44,838 nt of DNA from Streptococcus infantis (GTDB lineage Bacteria; Bacillota; Bacilli; Lactobacillales; Streptococcaceae), in NCBI RefSeq assembly GCF_019929575.1, contig NZ_JAHZPU010000015.1, positions 1 to 44,838 of the forward strand. Direction: 5' to 3'. A model generated the notes under the pieces. It did not search any database. It saw nothing but the letters and a program-made list of their open reading frames with translations, and was not told where the DNA came from. Each line of letters opens with the position of its first letter. Position 1 is the first letter of the stretch. This document shows positions 1 through 7,986 of the stretch, piece after piece. A program made the translations under genes and the position numbers.

Positions 1-2
1 GT

Positions 3-614
3 CAGCTCAAACAGCTTGAAAGATACTCGCTTAATCAGAGGAACAACTTTGTTGCACTTGACTTGACAATTGGGGATTCTTATATTTTACTTAGACATGC
101 TCATTCAAGATTTTCAAGTGATGATTTTAATAGAACTTTGTCAGAAAAAGGATTTTCATCTCTTGATCAGTTAGAGTTTTTGAATTCTTTTAATATTGAT
201 TATTATTTTTCTAGTCCTTATAAACGAGCATTTGAAACAATTAATAGCTCGCCAATTCAATTTGATAAAATAGTTCTTGATAATCGGTTACGAGAGCGAA
301 AATTATCTTCAACCTTTATAAAAGATTCTGAGTTTGAAGACAGTATTAAATATTTATGGCAAAATCCCAGTGAATCTCTTTCAGAAGGGGAATCAAATCA
401 AGATGCACTAGCTAGAGTACTAAATTTTTTAATGGAATTGGAAGAGAGATACTCAGAAAAAACGATTTTACTTAGTTCACACGGGAATTTGATAGGAATA
501 CTACTACATCATTTTGATTCCAGTTTTGATTATGAAAAATGGGAGCAGATGACCTTTCCAGATTGTTTTCTAATTGATAGAAATGGGATTGTGAAAAGAA
601 TTATGAAAGATTAG
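3..614 (+). CDS. Histidine phosphatase family protein, 5' end outside the window
   Basis: Phosphohistidine-type phosphatase (phosphoglycerate mutase superfamily). The family motif appears as LLRHAHSRF, with R-H as the catalytic pair and Ala where Gly is usual. The second active-site histidine lies in LLSSHGNLIG near the C-terminus. The frame is open from base 3, about 28 codons upstream of the RHAH motif, with no stop. The TTG at 63 is therefore unlikely to be the true start and the gene continues leftwards. Family members usually carry RHG within the first 10-15 residues, so this protein has an N-terminal extension or a second domain that cannot be seen here. Its substrate is not predictable. 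A clear terminator follows at 673. Confidence 0.8.
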   Translation, partial: QLKQLERYSLNQRNNFVALDLTIGDSYILLRHAHSRFSSDDFNRTLSEKGFSSLDQLEFLNSFNIDYYFSSPYKRAFETINSSPIQFDKIVLDNRLRERKLSSTFIKDSEFEDSIKYLWQNPSESLSEGESNQDALARVLNFLMELEERYSEKTILLSSHGNLIGILLHHFDSSFDYEKWEQMTFPDCFLIDRNGIVKRIMKD

Positions 615-672
615 TTCTTTGATTAAATAGTGATTCATATTGATCAAAATAGTTTGCCTTTTTACAATTCGT

Positions 673-698
673 AACCTGCCCCTAATGGCAGGTTTTTT
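673..698 (+). terminator. Rho-independent terminator after the phosphatase gene
   Basis: The stem is AACCTGCC (673-680) with GGCAGGTT (687-694), a six-base loop, and a T run to 698. The 615-929 gap holds this terminator, the promoter and cre-like site at 782-820, and nothing else I can identify. Confidence 0.9.
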
Positions 699-781
699 GG
701 TGTTTTAAGGAAACTATTAAACCAGAATTTCTGACTCAAAAGCATTATTTTAAGAGAGAAATATCTAATTTCATAATCTAT

Positions 782-797
782 AAGCAAACGCTTGCAT
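782..797 (+). promoter_or_regulatory. Candidate CcpA (cre) operator overlapping the -35
   Basis: AAGCAAACGCTTGCAT matches the cre consensus WTGNAARCGNWWWCAW at all but two positions and is nearly palindromic. It covers the -35 of the promoter at 792-820, a geometry that would repress. Assignment rests on the motif match only. Confidence 0.45.
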
Positions 798-820
798 TCT
801 TTTTTTTATTGGACTATAAT
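792..820 (+). promoter_or_regulatory. Sigma-A promoter of the ABC-2 exporter operon
   Basis: The -35 is TTGCAT (792-797), the spacer is 17 bp, and the -10 is a perfect TATAAT (815-820). The first start codon is about 105 bases downstream, so the mRNA has a leader of roughly 100 nt. Confidence 0.8.
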
Positions 821-929
821 AGGTTGGTATAAATCCTTCTGTAATAATATTGAGAAGGTGTAGAAAGTAAGGATTTAGAATATTTGTAGTCAAAAATACA
901 ATGTTGTTTCTTACGATAAGGAGATAGAT

Positions 930-1922
930 ATGGCAATGATAGAAGTGCAACATCTTCAGAAAAATTTTGTGAAGACAGTAAAGGAGCCAGGATTGAAGGG
1001 AGCTTTGCGCTCCTTTATTCATCCTGAAAAGCAGACCTTTGAAGCGGTCAAAGATTTGACCTTTGAGGTGCCCAAGGGGCAGATTTTAGGATTTATCGGA
1101 GCAAATGGTGCTGGGAAGTCGACCACCATCAAAATGTTGACAGGAATTTTGAAACCGACATCTGGTTTTTGTCGGATTAACGGCAAGATTCCACAGGACA
1201 ATCGCCAAGATTATGTCAAGGATATTGGAGTCGTTTTCGGACAACGTACCCAGCTATGGTGGGATTTGGCACTGCAAGAGACTTATACGGTCTTAAAAGA
1301 AATTTACGATGTACCAGACTCGCTCTTCCATAAACGCATGGACTTTTTGAATGAAGTTTTGGATTTGAAGGAATTTATCAAGGATCCTGTGCGGACTCTT
1401 TCACTAGGTCAACGAATGCGGGCGGATATTGCAGCTTCCTTGCTTCACAATCCCAAAGTTCTCTTTTTAGATGAACCGACAATTGGTTTGGATGTGTCGG
1501 TCAAGGATAACATTCGCCGGGCTATTACTCAAATCAATCAAGAGGAAGAAACAACTATTCTCTTGACCACTCACGATCTGAGTGACATTGAGCAACTCTG
1601 TGATCGGATTTTTATGATTGACAAGGGTCAGGAGATTTTTGATGGGACGGTGAGCCAGCTCAAGGATACCTTTGGAAAGATGAAGACTCTTTCCTTTGAA
1701 CTGCTACCAGGTCAAAGTCATCTCCTTTCTCACTATGAAGGCTTGCCTGACATGACCATTGATAGACAAGGAAATAGTCTCAACATTGAATTCGATAGTT
1801 CTCGCTACCAGTCAGCTGATATTATCAAGCAAACCCTGTCTGATTTTGAAATCCGCGATTTGAAGATGGTGGATACGGATATCGAGGATATTATCCGTCG
1901 CTTCTATCGAAAGGAGCTCTAA
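930..1922 (+). CDS. ABC-2 type exporter, ATP-binding subunit
   Basis: ATPase of a three-gene ABC exporter of the ABC-2 / drug-polysaccharide export class. Walker A is GANGAGKST (about residues 57-65), the signature is LSLGQRMR, Walker B is VLFLDEPTIGLD, and the switch histidine is in LTTHD. About 330 residues is normal for this class, which carries a C-terminal extension after the nucleotide-binding domain. AAGGAG at 918-923 places the start at ATG 930; ATG 936 is a less likely alternative. It is followed after one base by the first permease gene, so the three genes are one translational unit. The substrate is unknown. Confidence 0.93.
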   Translation: MAMIEVQHLQKNFVKTVKEPGLKGALRSFIHPEKQTFEAVKDLTFEVPKGQILGFIGANGAGKSTTIKMLTGILKPTSGFCRINGKIPQDNRQDYVKDIGVVFGQRTQLWWDLALQETYTVLKEIYDVPDSLFHKRMDFLNEVLDLKEFIKDPVRTLSLGQRMRADIAASLLHNPKVLFLDEPTIGLDVSVKDNIRRAITQINQEEETTILLTTHDLSDIEQLCDRIFMIDKGQEIFDGTVSQLKDTFGKMKTLSFELLPGQSHLLSHYEGLPDMTIDRQGNSLNIEFDSSRYQSADIIKQTLSDFEIRDLKMVDTDIEDIIRRFYRKEL

Positions 1923-1923
1923 G

Positions 1924-2742
1924 ATGACCAAATTGTGGAGACGTTATAAACCCTTTATCAATGCAGGGATTCAGGAGTTGATTACCTATCGAGTTAACTT
2001 TATTCTCTATCGGATTGGTGATGTCATGGGGGCTTTTGTGGCCTTTTATCTCTGGAAGGCTGTCTTTGATTCTTCGCAAGAGTCTTTGATTCAGGGCTTT
2101 AGTATGGCAGATATCACCCTCTACATCATTATGAGTTTTGTGACCAATCTGTTGACCAAGTCAGATAGCTCTTTTATGATAGGGGAAGAGGTCAAGGATG
2201 GGTCCATTATCATGCGTTTGTTGCGACCAGTGCATTTTGCGGCCTCTTATCTCTTTACCGAGCTTGGTTCCAAGTGGTTGATTTTTATCTCTGTTGGACT
2301 GCCATTTTTAAGTGTCATTGTTTTGATAAAAATCTTATCTGGGCAAGGTATTGTAGAAGTGCTGGGATTAACTGTCCTTTATCTCTTTAGCTTAACTCTG
2401 GCTTATCTGATTAACTTTTTCTTTAATATCTGCTTTGGATTTTCAGCCTTTGTATTTAAAAATTTATGGGGTTCCAATCTACTCAAGACTTCAATAGTGG
2501 CATTTATGTCTGGAAGTCTGATTCCCTTGGCTTTCTTTCCAAAGGTTATTTCAGATATTTTATCCTTCTTGCCTTTTTCATCTTTAATTTATACCCCGGT
2601 TATGATTATCGTTGGGAAATACGATGCCAGTCAGATTCTTCAGGCGCTTTTGCTACAGTTCTTCTGGCTCATAGTGATGGTGGGCTTGTCTCAGTTGATT
2701 TGGAAACGAGTCCAGTCATTCATCACTATTCAGGGAGGTTAG
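1924..2742 (+). CDS. ABC-2 type exporter, permease subunit 1
   Basis: Integral membrane protein of 272 residues with about six hydrophobic segments, the pattern of the ABC-2 permease family often seen as a pair of unequal permeases downstream of one ATPase. A charged N-terminus (MTKLWRRYKPF) precedes the first segment. It sits between the ATPase and the second permease with almost no gap, so a heterodimeric membrane part is likely. No substrate-specific motif is visible. Confidence 0.9.
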   Translation: MTKLWRRYKPFINAGIQELITYRVNFILYRIGDVMGAFVAFYLWKAVFDSSQESLIQGFSMADITLYIIMSFVTNLLTKSDSSFMIGEEVKDGSIIMRLLRPVHFAASYLFTELGSKWLIFISVGLPFLSVIVLIKILSGQGIVEVLGLTVLYLFSLTLAYLINFFFNICFGFSAFVFKNLWGSNLLKTSIVAFMSGSLIPLAFFPKVISDILSFLPFSSLIYTPVMIIVGKYDASQILQALLLQFFWLIVMVGLSQLIWKRVQSFITIQGG

Positions 2743-2743
2743 T

Positions 2744-3529
2744 ATGAAAAAATATCAACGTATGCATCTGATTTTTATCAGACAATACATCAAGCAAATC
2801 ATGGAATACAAGGTTGATTTTGTGGTAGGTGTCTTGGGAGTCTTTCTGACTCAAGGCCTGAACCTCTTGTTTCTTAATGTACTCTTTCAACACATCCCTT
2901 CGCTAGAAGGTTGGACCTTTCAAGAGATTGCCTTTATCTATGGATTTTCCTTAATTCCAAAGGGATTAGATCATCTCTTTTTTGACAATCTCTGGGCTTT
3001 AGGTCAACGACTAGTTCGAAAAGGGGAGTTTGACAAGTATCTGACTCGTCCTATCAATCCTCTCTTTCACATCCTCGTTGAGACCTTTCAGATTGATGCC
3101 TTGGGTGAGCTCTTGGTCGGTGGAATCCTACTAGCAACAACGGCGACTAGCATTGCTTGGACTCTTCCCAAATTCTTGCTTTTCCTAGTCTGCATTCCTT
3201 TTGCGACCTTGATTTATACTTCTTTGAAAATCGCAACAGCCAGTATCGCTTTTTGGACCAAGCAGTCAGGTGCTATGATTTACATTTTCTATATGTTCAA
3301 TGATTTTGCCAAATACCCGATTTCTATATACAATTCACTTCTTCGTTGGTTGATCAGTTTTATCGTGCCTTTTGCCTTTACGGCTTACTACCCTGCCAGC
3401 TATTTCTTGCAGGATAAAGATGGAGTCTTTAATATTGGTGGTTTGATTCTGATTTCTCTTATCTTCTTTGGAATCTCTCTAAAACTCTGGGACAGGGGCT
3501 TGGATGCCTATGAAAGTGCGGGTTCTTAA
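2744..3529 (+). CDS. ABC-2 type exporter, permease subunit 2
   Basis: Second membrane subunit, 261 residues and about six hydrophobic segments. It resembles its neighbour in length and layout (a short basic N-terminus, then a membrane segment near residue 25). The start follows the preceding stop by one base, with AGGGAGG upstream inside the end of permease 1. It presumably dimerises with permease 1 and is powered by the ATPase at 930. This completes the exporter; no terminator separates it clearly from the next gene. Confidence 0.9.
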   Translation: MKKYQRMHLIFIRQYIKQIMEYKVDFVVGVLGVFLTQGLNLLFLNVLFQHIPSLEGWTFQEIAFIYGFSLIPKGLDHLFFDNLWALGQRLVRKGEFDKYLTRPINPLFHILVETFQIDALGELLVGGILLATTATSIAWTLPKFLLFLVCIPFATLIYTSLKIATASIAFWTKQSGAMIYIFYMFNDFAKYPISIYNSLLRWLISFIVPFAFTAYYPASYFLQDKDGVFNIGGLILISLIFFGISLKLWDRGLDAYESAGS

Positions 3530-3563
3530 TAGCAAAAATTGGACCAAATCATGAAAGGATTTT

Positions 3564-4028
3564 ATGATGTTTGTAATTGAAGAAGTGAAAGATGCCAATC
3601 AAAAAATGGCAGTTGTCGCTGAAGTTTTAAAGGATTTGCCAGAATGGTTTGGAATTCCAGAAAGTACGCAAGTCTATATCGAAGAAGCCAAGGACTTGCA
3701 AGTCTGGGCTACCTATCAGGAGAGTGATTTGACTGGATTTGTAAGCTTGTCCTATTCTAGTAAAGATTGTGCAGAGATTGATTGTCTAGGTGTAAAAAAA
3801 GCTTATCAAGGCAGAGGAATTGGGAGTCAATTGCTTGCTGCTTTAGAGAGTGAAGCACGCAAAAACGTTGATTATTTACAAGTGAAAACAGTAGCAGAAG
3901 GCTCTAATAAAGATTATGATCGAACAAATGTCTTTTACCGCAGTCTTGGCTTTAAAAAATTAGAGATTTTTCCACAACTTTGGGGGCCTCAAAATCCTTG
4001 TCAGATTTTGATTAAAAAGATGGGTTAA
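3564..4028 (+). CDS. GNAT family N-acetyltransferase
   Basis: Acetyl-CoA-dependent acetyltransferase of the GNAT fold, 154 residues. The acetyl-CoA pyrophosphate loop is in AYQGRGIGSQLL (Q/R-x-x-G-x-G/A motif), preceded by the beta strand IDCLGVKK. The C-terminal part (FYRSLGFKK) has the usual NVFYRSLGF signature. AAAGGA at 3554-3559 serves either of two adjacent ATG codons (3564, 3567). It lies 34 bp after the exporter operon and may be read through from it. The acceptor substrate is unknown. Confidence 0.9.
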   Translation: MMFVIEEVKDANQKMAVVAEVLKDLPEWFGIPESTQVYIEEAKDLQVWATYQESDLTGFVSLSYSSKDCAEIDCLGVKKAYQGRGIGSQLLAALESEARKNVDYLQVKTVAEGSNKDYDRTNVFYRSLGFKKLEIFPQLWGPQNPCQILIKKMG

Positions 4029-4035
4029 GAATCCC

Positions 4036-4063
4036 TTGACATCCTTTCTTATAGTGCTATACT
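4036..4063 (+). promoter_or_regulatory. Promoter of tRNA-Thr
   Basis: TTGACA (4036-4041), a 16-bp spacer, then TATACT (4058-4063). The tRNA begins 12 bases after the -10. Confidence 0.85.
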
Positions 4064-4075
4064 ATAAGTGGAATC

Positions 4076-4148
4076 GCCGATTTAGCTCAGTTGGTAGAGC
4101 ACCGCATTCGTAACGCGAAGGTCACAGGTTCGATCCCTGCAATCGGCA
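4076..4148 (+). tRNA. tRNA-Thr (anticodon CGU)
   Basis: A 73-nt cloverleaf: acceptor stem GCCGATT / AATCGGC, D arm GCTC...GAGC, anticodon loop TTCGTAA (CGT at 4109-4111), T loop TTCGATC, discriminator A, no encoded CCA. It reads ACG. Three stem positions are A-C oppositions instead of pairs: 27-43 (4102/4118), 31-39 (4106/4114) and 49-65 (4124/4140), leaving only three central pairs in the anticodon stem. It may be a weakened copy. Confidence 0.92.
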
Positions 4149-4224
4149 TAAGAAAGAGCAATAAAATAAATATTATATTAGTTTATTAGAATCATCAATA
4201 CTCATCAAAATGAGGAGGAGTATC

Positions 4225-5088
4225 ATGAAAAAGAAAGAACGGATAAAACAAGTAGATAAGACTCACGTTCGAAAAGGAACTTCATCTAGATTGGCAGAAA
4301 CCCTTTCTACAATTAATAATATAAAAATGTATATCGGTCTTGCCATAACAGCTCTAGTTATAATCATTGTTGCTAGCATCTTTTTAAATTCACCTAATCT
4401 CAAGCAAGAAGCAAATCAAACTTCTTCCTCATCTAAGACTGAAGAGACGACAAAAAGTCAGGGGAAAGAGGATGATAAGGATAAGGTAAAGGAAGAGGAA
4501 ATTCAAAAGCTAAAGGAGCAATTGGCTGATTTGGATACCAAGATCTCAGAAGCGGAGCAGCATGTTAGTCAATTAAAAAAAGAAGCTTCTGTTCTCAAAT
4601 TAGATATTGAAGCCCTCAGAAATAATGATTTATCAAGTTTAGAGGGTACTTGGCGGACACAGTCTGGTAATGAATATATCATTAATGATTCAGGGGAAGT
4701 CCAATCTTCTTGGATATACAATGATCAAAAGCATGAGTCTATTGTTGAATTGAAAGTATCAAAAAGTCAGAATGATCGCAACCCAGAAACAGTAGCCCTT
4801 GGTGCTTGGGCAAAAGGTTCTCAGGCGGGAGGGTTTGTGGTAGTCGTTGTACCAAGTGGTGTTGTCATGGAACCTGGTGGTGATGGTAAAATAACAGACA
4901 ATTCCAATCACACTGAGGATAGACTCTTTGCAGGACAACAATATGAAGGAATGTTGATGCATCCAGAAAATGTTTACTATCGCGTTAAACCAGATACGAG
5001 CCAATTAGAATCAGAAGAGAAGAATTTAGCGAAATTGAAAGCTGATCGTGATGCCATCAAATCAGCTTTAGAGTCTAAAGAAAAATGA
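4225..5088 (+). CDS. Membrane-anchored extracellular protein with coiled coil (DUF6287-like)
   Basis: Signal-anchor protein of 287 residues. A basic cytoplasmic head is followed by one transmembrane segment (MYIGLAITALVIIIVAS, about residues 35-55), a Ser/Thr/Lys/Glu-rich linker, a coiled coil (about 95-135), and a globular part starting LEGTWRTQSGNEY. That last pattern resembles streptococcal DUF6287 domains; this family name is from memory. A second short helix closes the C-terminus. GAGGAG at 4213-4218 selects ATG 4225; an in-frame ATG at 4210 lies upstream of that ribosome site and is rejected. Function unknown. Confidence 0.85.
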   Translation: MKKKERIKQVDKTHVRKGTSSRLAETLSTINNIKMYIGLAITALVIIIVASIFLNSPNLKQEANQTSSSSKTEETTKSQGKEDDKDKVKEEEIQKLKEQLADLDTKISEAEQHVSQLKKEASVLKLDIEALRNNDLSSLEGTWRTQSGNEYIINDSGEVQSSWIYNDQKHESIVELKVSKSQNDRNPETVALGAWAKGSQAGGFVVVVVPSGVVMEPGGDGKITDNSNHTEDRLFAGQQYEGMLMHPENVYYRVKPDTSQLESEEKNLAKLKADRDAIKSALESKEK

Positions 5089-5102
5089 AAAATGAATGAA
5101 AA

Positions 5103-5126
5103 GAAGCCAGCAATGGCTTCTTTTTT
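5103..5126 (+). terminator. Rho-independent terminator
   Basis: Stem GAAGCCA (5103-5109) / TGGCTTC (5114-5120), loop GCAA, then six T. Confidence 0.92.
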
Positions 5127-5178
5127 AGAAAAATTCTGACCACATAGTCTATCATATCTGCCACATAGACAAAAGCTA

Positions 5179-5207
5179 TTGTTTGCGATTTTTATTTCTG
5201 TTATAGT
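5179..5207 (+). promoter_or_regulatory. Promoter of the small membrane protein gene
   Basis: TTGTTT (5179-5184), 17-bp spacer, TATAGT (5202-5207). The start codon is about 55 bases further on. Confidence 0.6.
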
Positions 5208-5263
5208 TGTAATTGTTAAAGGGAGATAAAACTTCCTAACAAAATAGAAAATGAGGTCGTATC

Positions 5264-5572
5264 ATGAAAAAAGTAGTAGGTATCGGATTTTTAGTCGTTG
5301 CAGTAGCAGTTTTGTATTTTGGTTTTGTTGGATGGCCAAGTTTAGATGTCAACATCTGGGCCCTCTTTCCAGTAGGTCTATTTCTATTTTTTACTCTTGA
5401 AAATCTAGTAAAAAAAGATTACAGGGCCAGTATCATGTGCTTGATTATTGCTTTTATCATTGCTAATGCCATTCTTGATATCTTGCCTATTTCAAATGGT
5501 GTAGTTATCGGTGCTGGAGTTCTGGCTTGTGTCGGTCTAGGTTTTCTATTTCCAGATAAAAATGTAAATTAG
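5264..5572 (+). CDS. Small multi-pass membrane protein (LiaF/LiaI-like transmembrane domain)
   Basis: A 102-residue protein that is almost wholly hydrophobic, with about four membrane segments, a charged break (NLVKKDYRAS) near the middle, and a short polar tail. The layout resembles the transmembrane domain of the LiaI/LiaF group, but no diagnostic motif is present and the family call is tentative. GAGG at 5253-5256 is seven bases before ATG 5264. It has its own promoter and ends at a two-way terminator shared with the convergent amidase gene. Confidence 0.8.
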   Translation: MKKVVGIGFLVVAVAVLYFGFVGWPSLDVNIWALFPVGLFLFFTLENLVKKDYRASIMCLIIAFIIANAILDILPISNGVVIGAGVLACVGLGFLFPDKNVN

Positions 5573-5577
5573 TTACA

Positions 5578-5605
5578 AAAAGTCTCGAGAACTCTCGAGA
5601 CTTTT
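5578..5605. terminator. Bidirectional terminator
   Basis: Perfect stem AAAAGTCTCGAG / CTCGAGACTTTT with loop AACT. It has A and T runs on both sides, so it serves the gene at 5264 and the convergent amidase gene. Confidence 0.92.
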
Positions 5606-5608
5606 GAT

Positions 5609-7270
5609 TTATTTTCCAGCGTAATATTTTTGGATACCCTTGACAATACCTGCAACCAATTTATCTTGGTAGCGAGAGTCACGGATACGTTGGCTTTCAT
5701 CAAAATTATCCATATATCCTAATTCGAGTAAAACAGCTGGTTTATTAGTTTCACGCAGTACTGCAAAGCTACTTCGTAGACGACCTGCATCCTTAGCACC
5801 AGTTTCAGCTAAAAGAGAAGAGTGGATGTCTGCAGCAAGTCGATTACTTTCACTGATACGATCAGGATGATTATGCCAGTATGGATTGATCTTAGAAGGA
5901 TAGCCAGTAGCTTCTTCATAAGAATAAGTCTGAATCCCAGCTTTATTTGAAGCTGGATTTCCAGTAGCATTGAAGTGAATACTGATAAATATATCTGAGT
6001 CCGTCTTATTGACCATTCTTGAACGTTCGGTGACAAAGTCGACAAAGACATCACTATCTCTTGAAGTCAGAACAGTGTAACCAAGGGCTTCAAGTTCTTT
6101 TCGAAGTTTCTTGTAAACTTGCATGTTCAGTTCTTTTTCAGTGATGTTATAATAAGCAGCACCAGGGTCTTTACCTCCATGGCCTGGATCTAGGAAAATA
6201 ATATTGTTGTATTTTCCTTTTTCAAACCCGTGGCTTGCAGAAGCTTCGCCAAGCCATTTTCCATCACTTTGAAATTGCTGGTTTTTCCCATTGATTTTAT
6301 AGGTCCCTGTAACATAGACTCCATTTTCATCTACATAGTAACGAGCTTTATAATAACTGTCATCAATCCATTCGCTCTTAGCCATGTAGCCACCTGACTT
6401 GAGATAGTAGGAGCCAATCCATTCACGCTCTGCATAGGTACCACCAGATTTTAAGTAGAACCAGCTATTATAGTTATTATCGAAAATCCATTCTTTTTCA
6501 GCCATAGCTCCGCTAGCTTTTAGGTAGTAGCTACCTTGCCATTGGTTGCTTGCCATAGTAGCATCTTTGTTAAAGTAGTACCAGGTACCACTAATTTTAT
6601 CCCACTTATTTTTGATTAGCTTACCAGAAGTAAGAGCATAGTACCATTGTCCATCTTGTTTTACCCAAGAATTTTCAGCCATTGCCCCACTATTGGTAAA
6701 CAGATAGTCATCAAAAATTGTGTTGCTGAGCATGACACCTTCTTTGTCAAAGTAGTACCAGACGCCACCGATCTTTTCCCATTTTTGTTGAGAAATTTTT
6801 CCATAAGCATTAGCGTAATACCATTTTTCTTGGAGTTTACTCCAACCAGAATCGACCATTGCGCCACTACTAGTAAGGATATATCCATCAAAAATAGTAT
6901 CACTCAGCATGACCCCATTTTTATTAAAGTAGTACCATTTCCCGTGGATTTTTTTCCAGTTAAGAACAGGGGCATTGTTTTCATAGAAACGCCAGTGGTT
7001 TTCCTCTAATACCCAACCTTCTTTTTGGACTTCGGGAACCTTCTCTTCCTCTTTCTTAGATGGATTTGTCGTTTGATTGGCATTTGCTTCAGTTGAAGAT
7101 TCAGTTTCCTTAGCTGGGAGACTATTTTTCTCCACTTTGTCAGTAGAGGTTTCACTGTGTGTTGTTTCTACTGGGGTTGACTGTACTTTGTTTTCCTCAG
7201 CATAGCTAAGGTTGGTTGTTAGACCAAAAACTGAAAGTGTAATGGCGCTTGCCAAGAGCGTTTTTTTCAC
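5609..7270 (-). CDS. Choline-binding N-acetylmuramoyl-L-alanine amidase (Amidase_3)
   Basis: Secreted cell-wall amidase. In order: a signal peptide ending LSYA/EE, a Ser/Thr/Glu-rich linker, about ten choline-binding repeats of the GxWYYxxxxGxM type, and a C-terminal zinc amidase. Numbered from the ATG at 7279, the zinc ligands are His367 (DPGHGG), Glu381 (TEKEL) and His435 (SIHFNA), with catalytic Glu519 (LLELGY). Choline repeats before the catalytic domain is the reverse of LytA, and LytA is an Amidase_2 enzyme. I chose GTG 7270 because AGGAG (7280-7284) abuts ATG 7279 with no spacing but lies nine bases from the GTG, which also gives a standard MKKTLLAS signal peptide. Probably acts in daughter-cell separation or lysis. 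Confidence 0.92.
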   Translation of the reverse strand: MKKTLLASAITLSVFGLTTNLSYAEENKVQSTPVETTHSETSTDKVEKNSLPAKETESSTEANANQTTNPSKKEEEKVPEVQKEGWVLEENHWRFYENNAPVLNWKKIHGKWYYFNKNGVMLSDTIFDGYILTSSGAMVDSGWSKLQEKWYYANAYGKISQQKWEKIGGVWYYFDKEGVMLSNTIFDDYLFTNSGAMAENSWVKQDGQWYYALTSGKLIKNKWDKISGTWYYFNKDATMASNQWQGSYYLKASGAMAEKEWIFDNNYNSWFYLKSGGTYAEREWIGSYYLKSGGYMAKSEWIDDSYYKARYYVDENGVYVTGTYKINGKNQQFQSDGKWLGEASASHGFEKGKYNNIIFLDPGHGGKDPGAAYYNITEKELNMQVYKKLRKELEALGYTVLTSRDSDVFVDFVTERSRMVNKTDSDIFISIHFNATGNPASNKAGIQTYSYEEATGYPSKINPYWHNHPDRISESNRLAADIHSSLLAETGAKDAGRLRSSFAVLRETNKPAVLLELGYMDNFDESQRIRDSRYQDKLVAGIVKGIQKYYAGK

Positions 7271-7381
7271 TTGATTCATCTCCTATTTTTACTTTTTTAT
7301 AATTTTATCAGAAAAGTGTTTCCTATGGAACATTTAGTGGGCAATTATTAAGGTGCTGGTGGACTGTATTGTTATAGTTGA

Positions 7382-7735
7382 CTATTTCATCATAAAAATT
7401 TGAACAATCATGATGATATAGATGAGCAGTGTTAGTAAAAATCCAGCTCGCCAAAAAAATTTAATAAATTTTGGATAATAAAAACTACGTCTTTTGTTTA
7501 AGAAGAAAAAGACTAATACAATTGCTAGTATTGATAGGGCTGCCCCCAAAATGGGAAGTTGATTGTGGGTAAAAACCTTTGCACTGATTAAATAGTATTC
7601 AAAAATCAGAAAAGGAAAAGCCAAATCTGCAAAGTTAATCCCCTTTTTCTTTAACTTAAAAAATCTACTAAAGATAATAGCCAAAGCCAAGGTTAGTACC
7701 AAAAGCAAGACGGAAGCGAGTTTCATTAAAATCAT
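7382..7735 (-). CDS. DUF3397-like membrane protein
   Basis: A 117-residue protein with four hydrophobic segments separated by short basic loops (FKLKKKG, NKRRSFYYPKF). Size and layout match the DUF3397 family of Firmicutes, whose function is unknown. The start is ATG 7735, or the internal ATG 7726 (MKLAS). Neither has a ribosome-binding site. An extended -10 element (7742-7750) would start the mRNA exactly at ATG 7735, so the gene may be translated from a leaderless message. Confidence 0.8.
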   Translation of the reverse strand: MILMKLASVLLLVLTLALAIIFSRFFKLKKKGINFADLAFPFLIFEYYLISAKVFTHNQLPILGAALSILAIVLVFFFLNKRRSFYYPKFIKFFWRAGFLLTLLIYIIMIVQIFMMK

Positions 7736-7741
7736 AACAAT

Positions 7742-7750
7742 ATTGTATCA
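7742..7750 (-). promoter_or_regulatory. Extended -10 promoter giving a leaderless mRNA
   Basis: On the minus strand the sequence is TGATACAAT. Counting the usual seven bases from the -10 places +1 on the A of the ATG at 7735. No good -35 hexamer is visible. Confidence 0.45.
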
Positions 7751-7986
7751 TAAAATTTGAATAAAAGGAAAGCATATTCCTTGATTTAACAGTGTTTTTC
7801 TAAAAATTCTTGTTTAGAAATTGATTTTTTATACTATATCAAACATCAATGTGATTTACTTTGTAAAGTTGGAGTAGTTTGAACCTTCATGATAAATCTT
7901 TTTTATGGTGACAATAAAAAATATATATTAGTCAGGAGAGAAGAATAGTAGTAGAATGAGTAGCAAATAAAACAAAGGAGTTTCTT

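Noticed and set aside
2466..2747. 93-codon ORF inside the first ABC-2 permease gene
   Set aside because: It is an out-of-frame shadow of the permease; the permease frame has continuous membrane segments and correct junctions.
6647..7009. 120-codon plus-strand ORF opposite the amidase gene
   Set aside because: It runs antisense to the choline-binding repeats. Its own repeated pattern mirrors those repeats, and it has no ribosome site or promoter.
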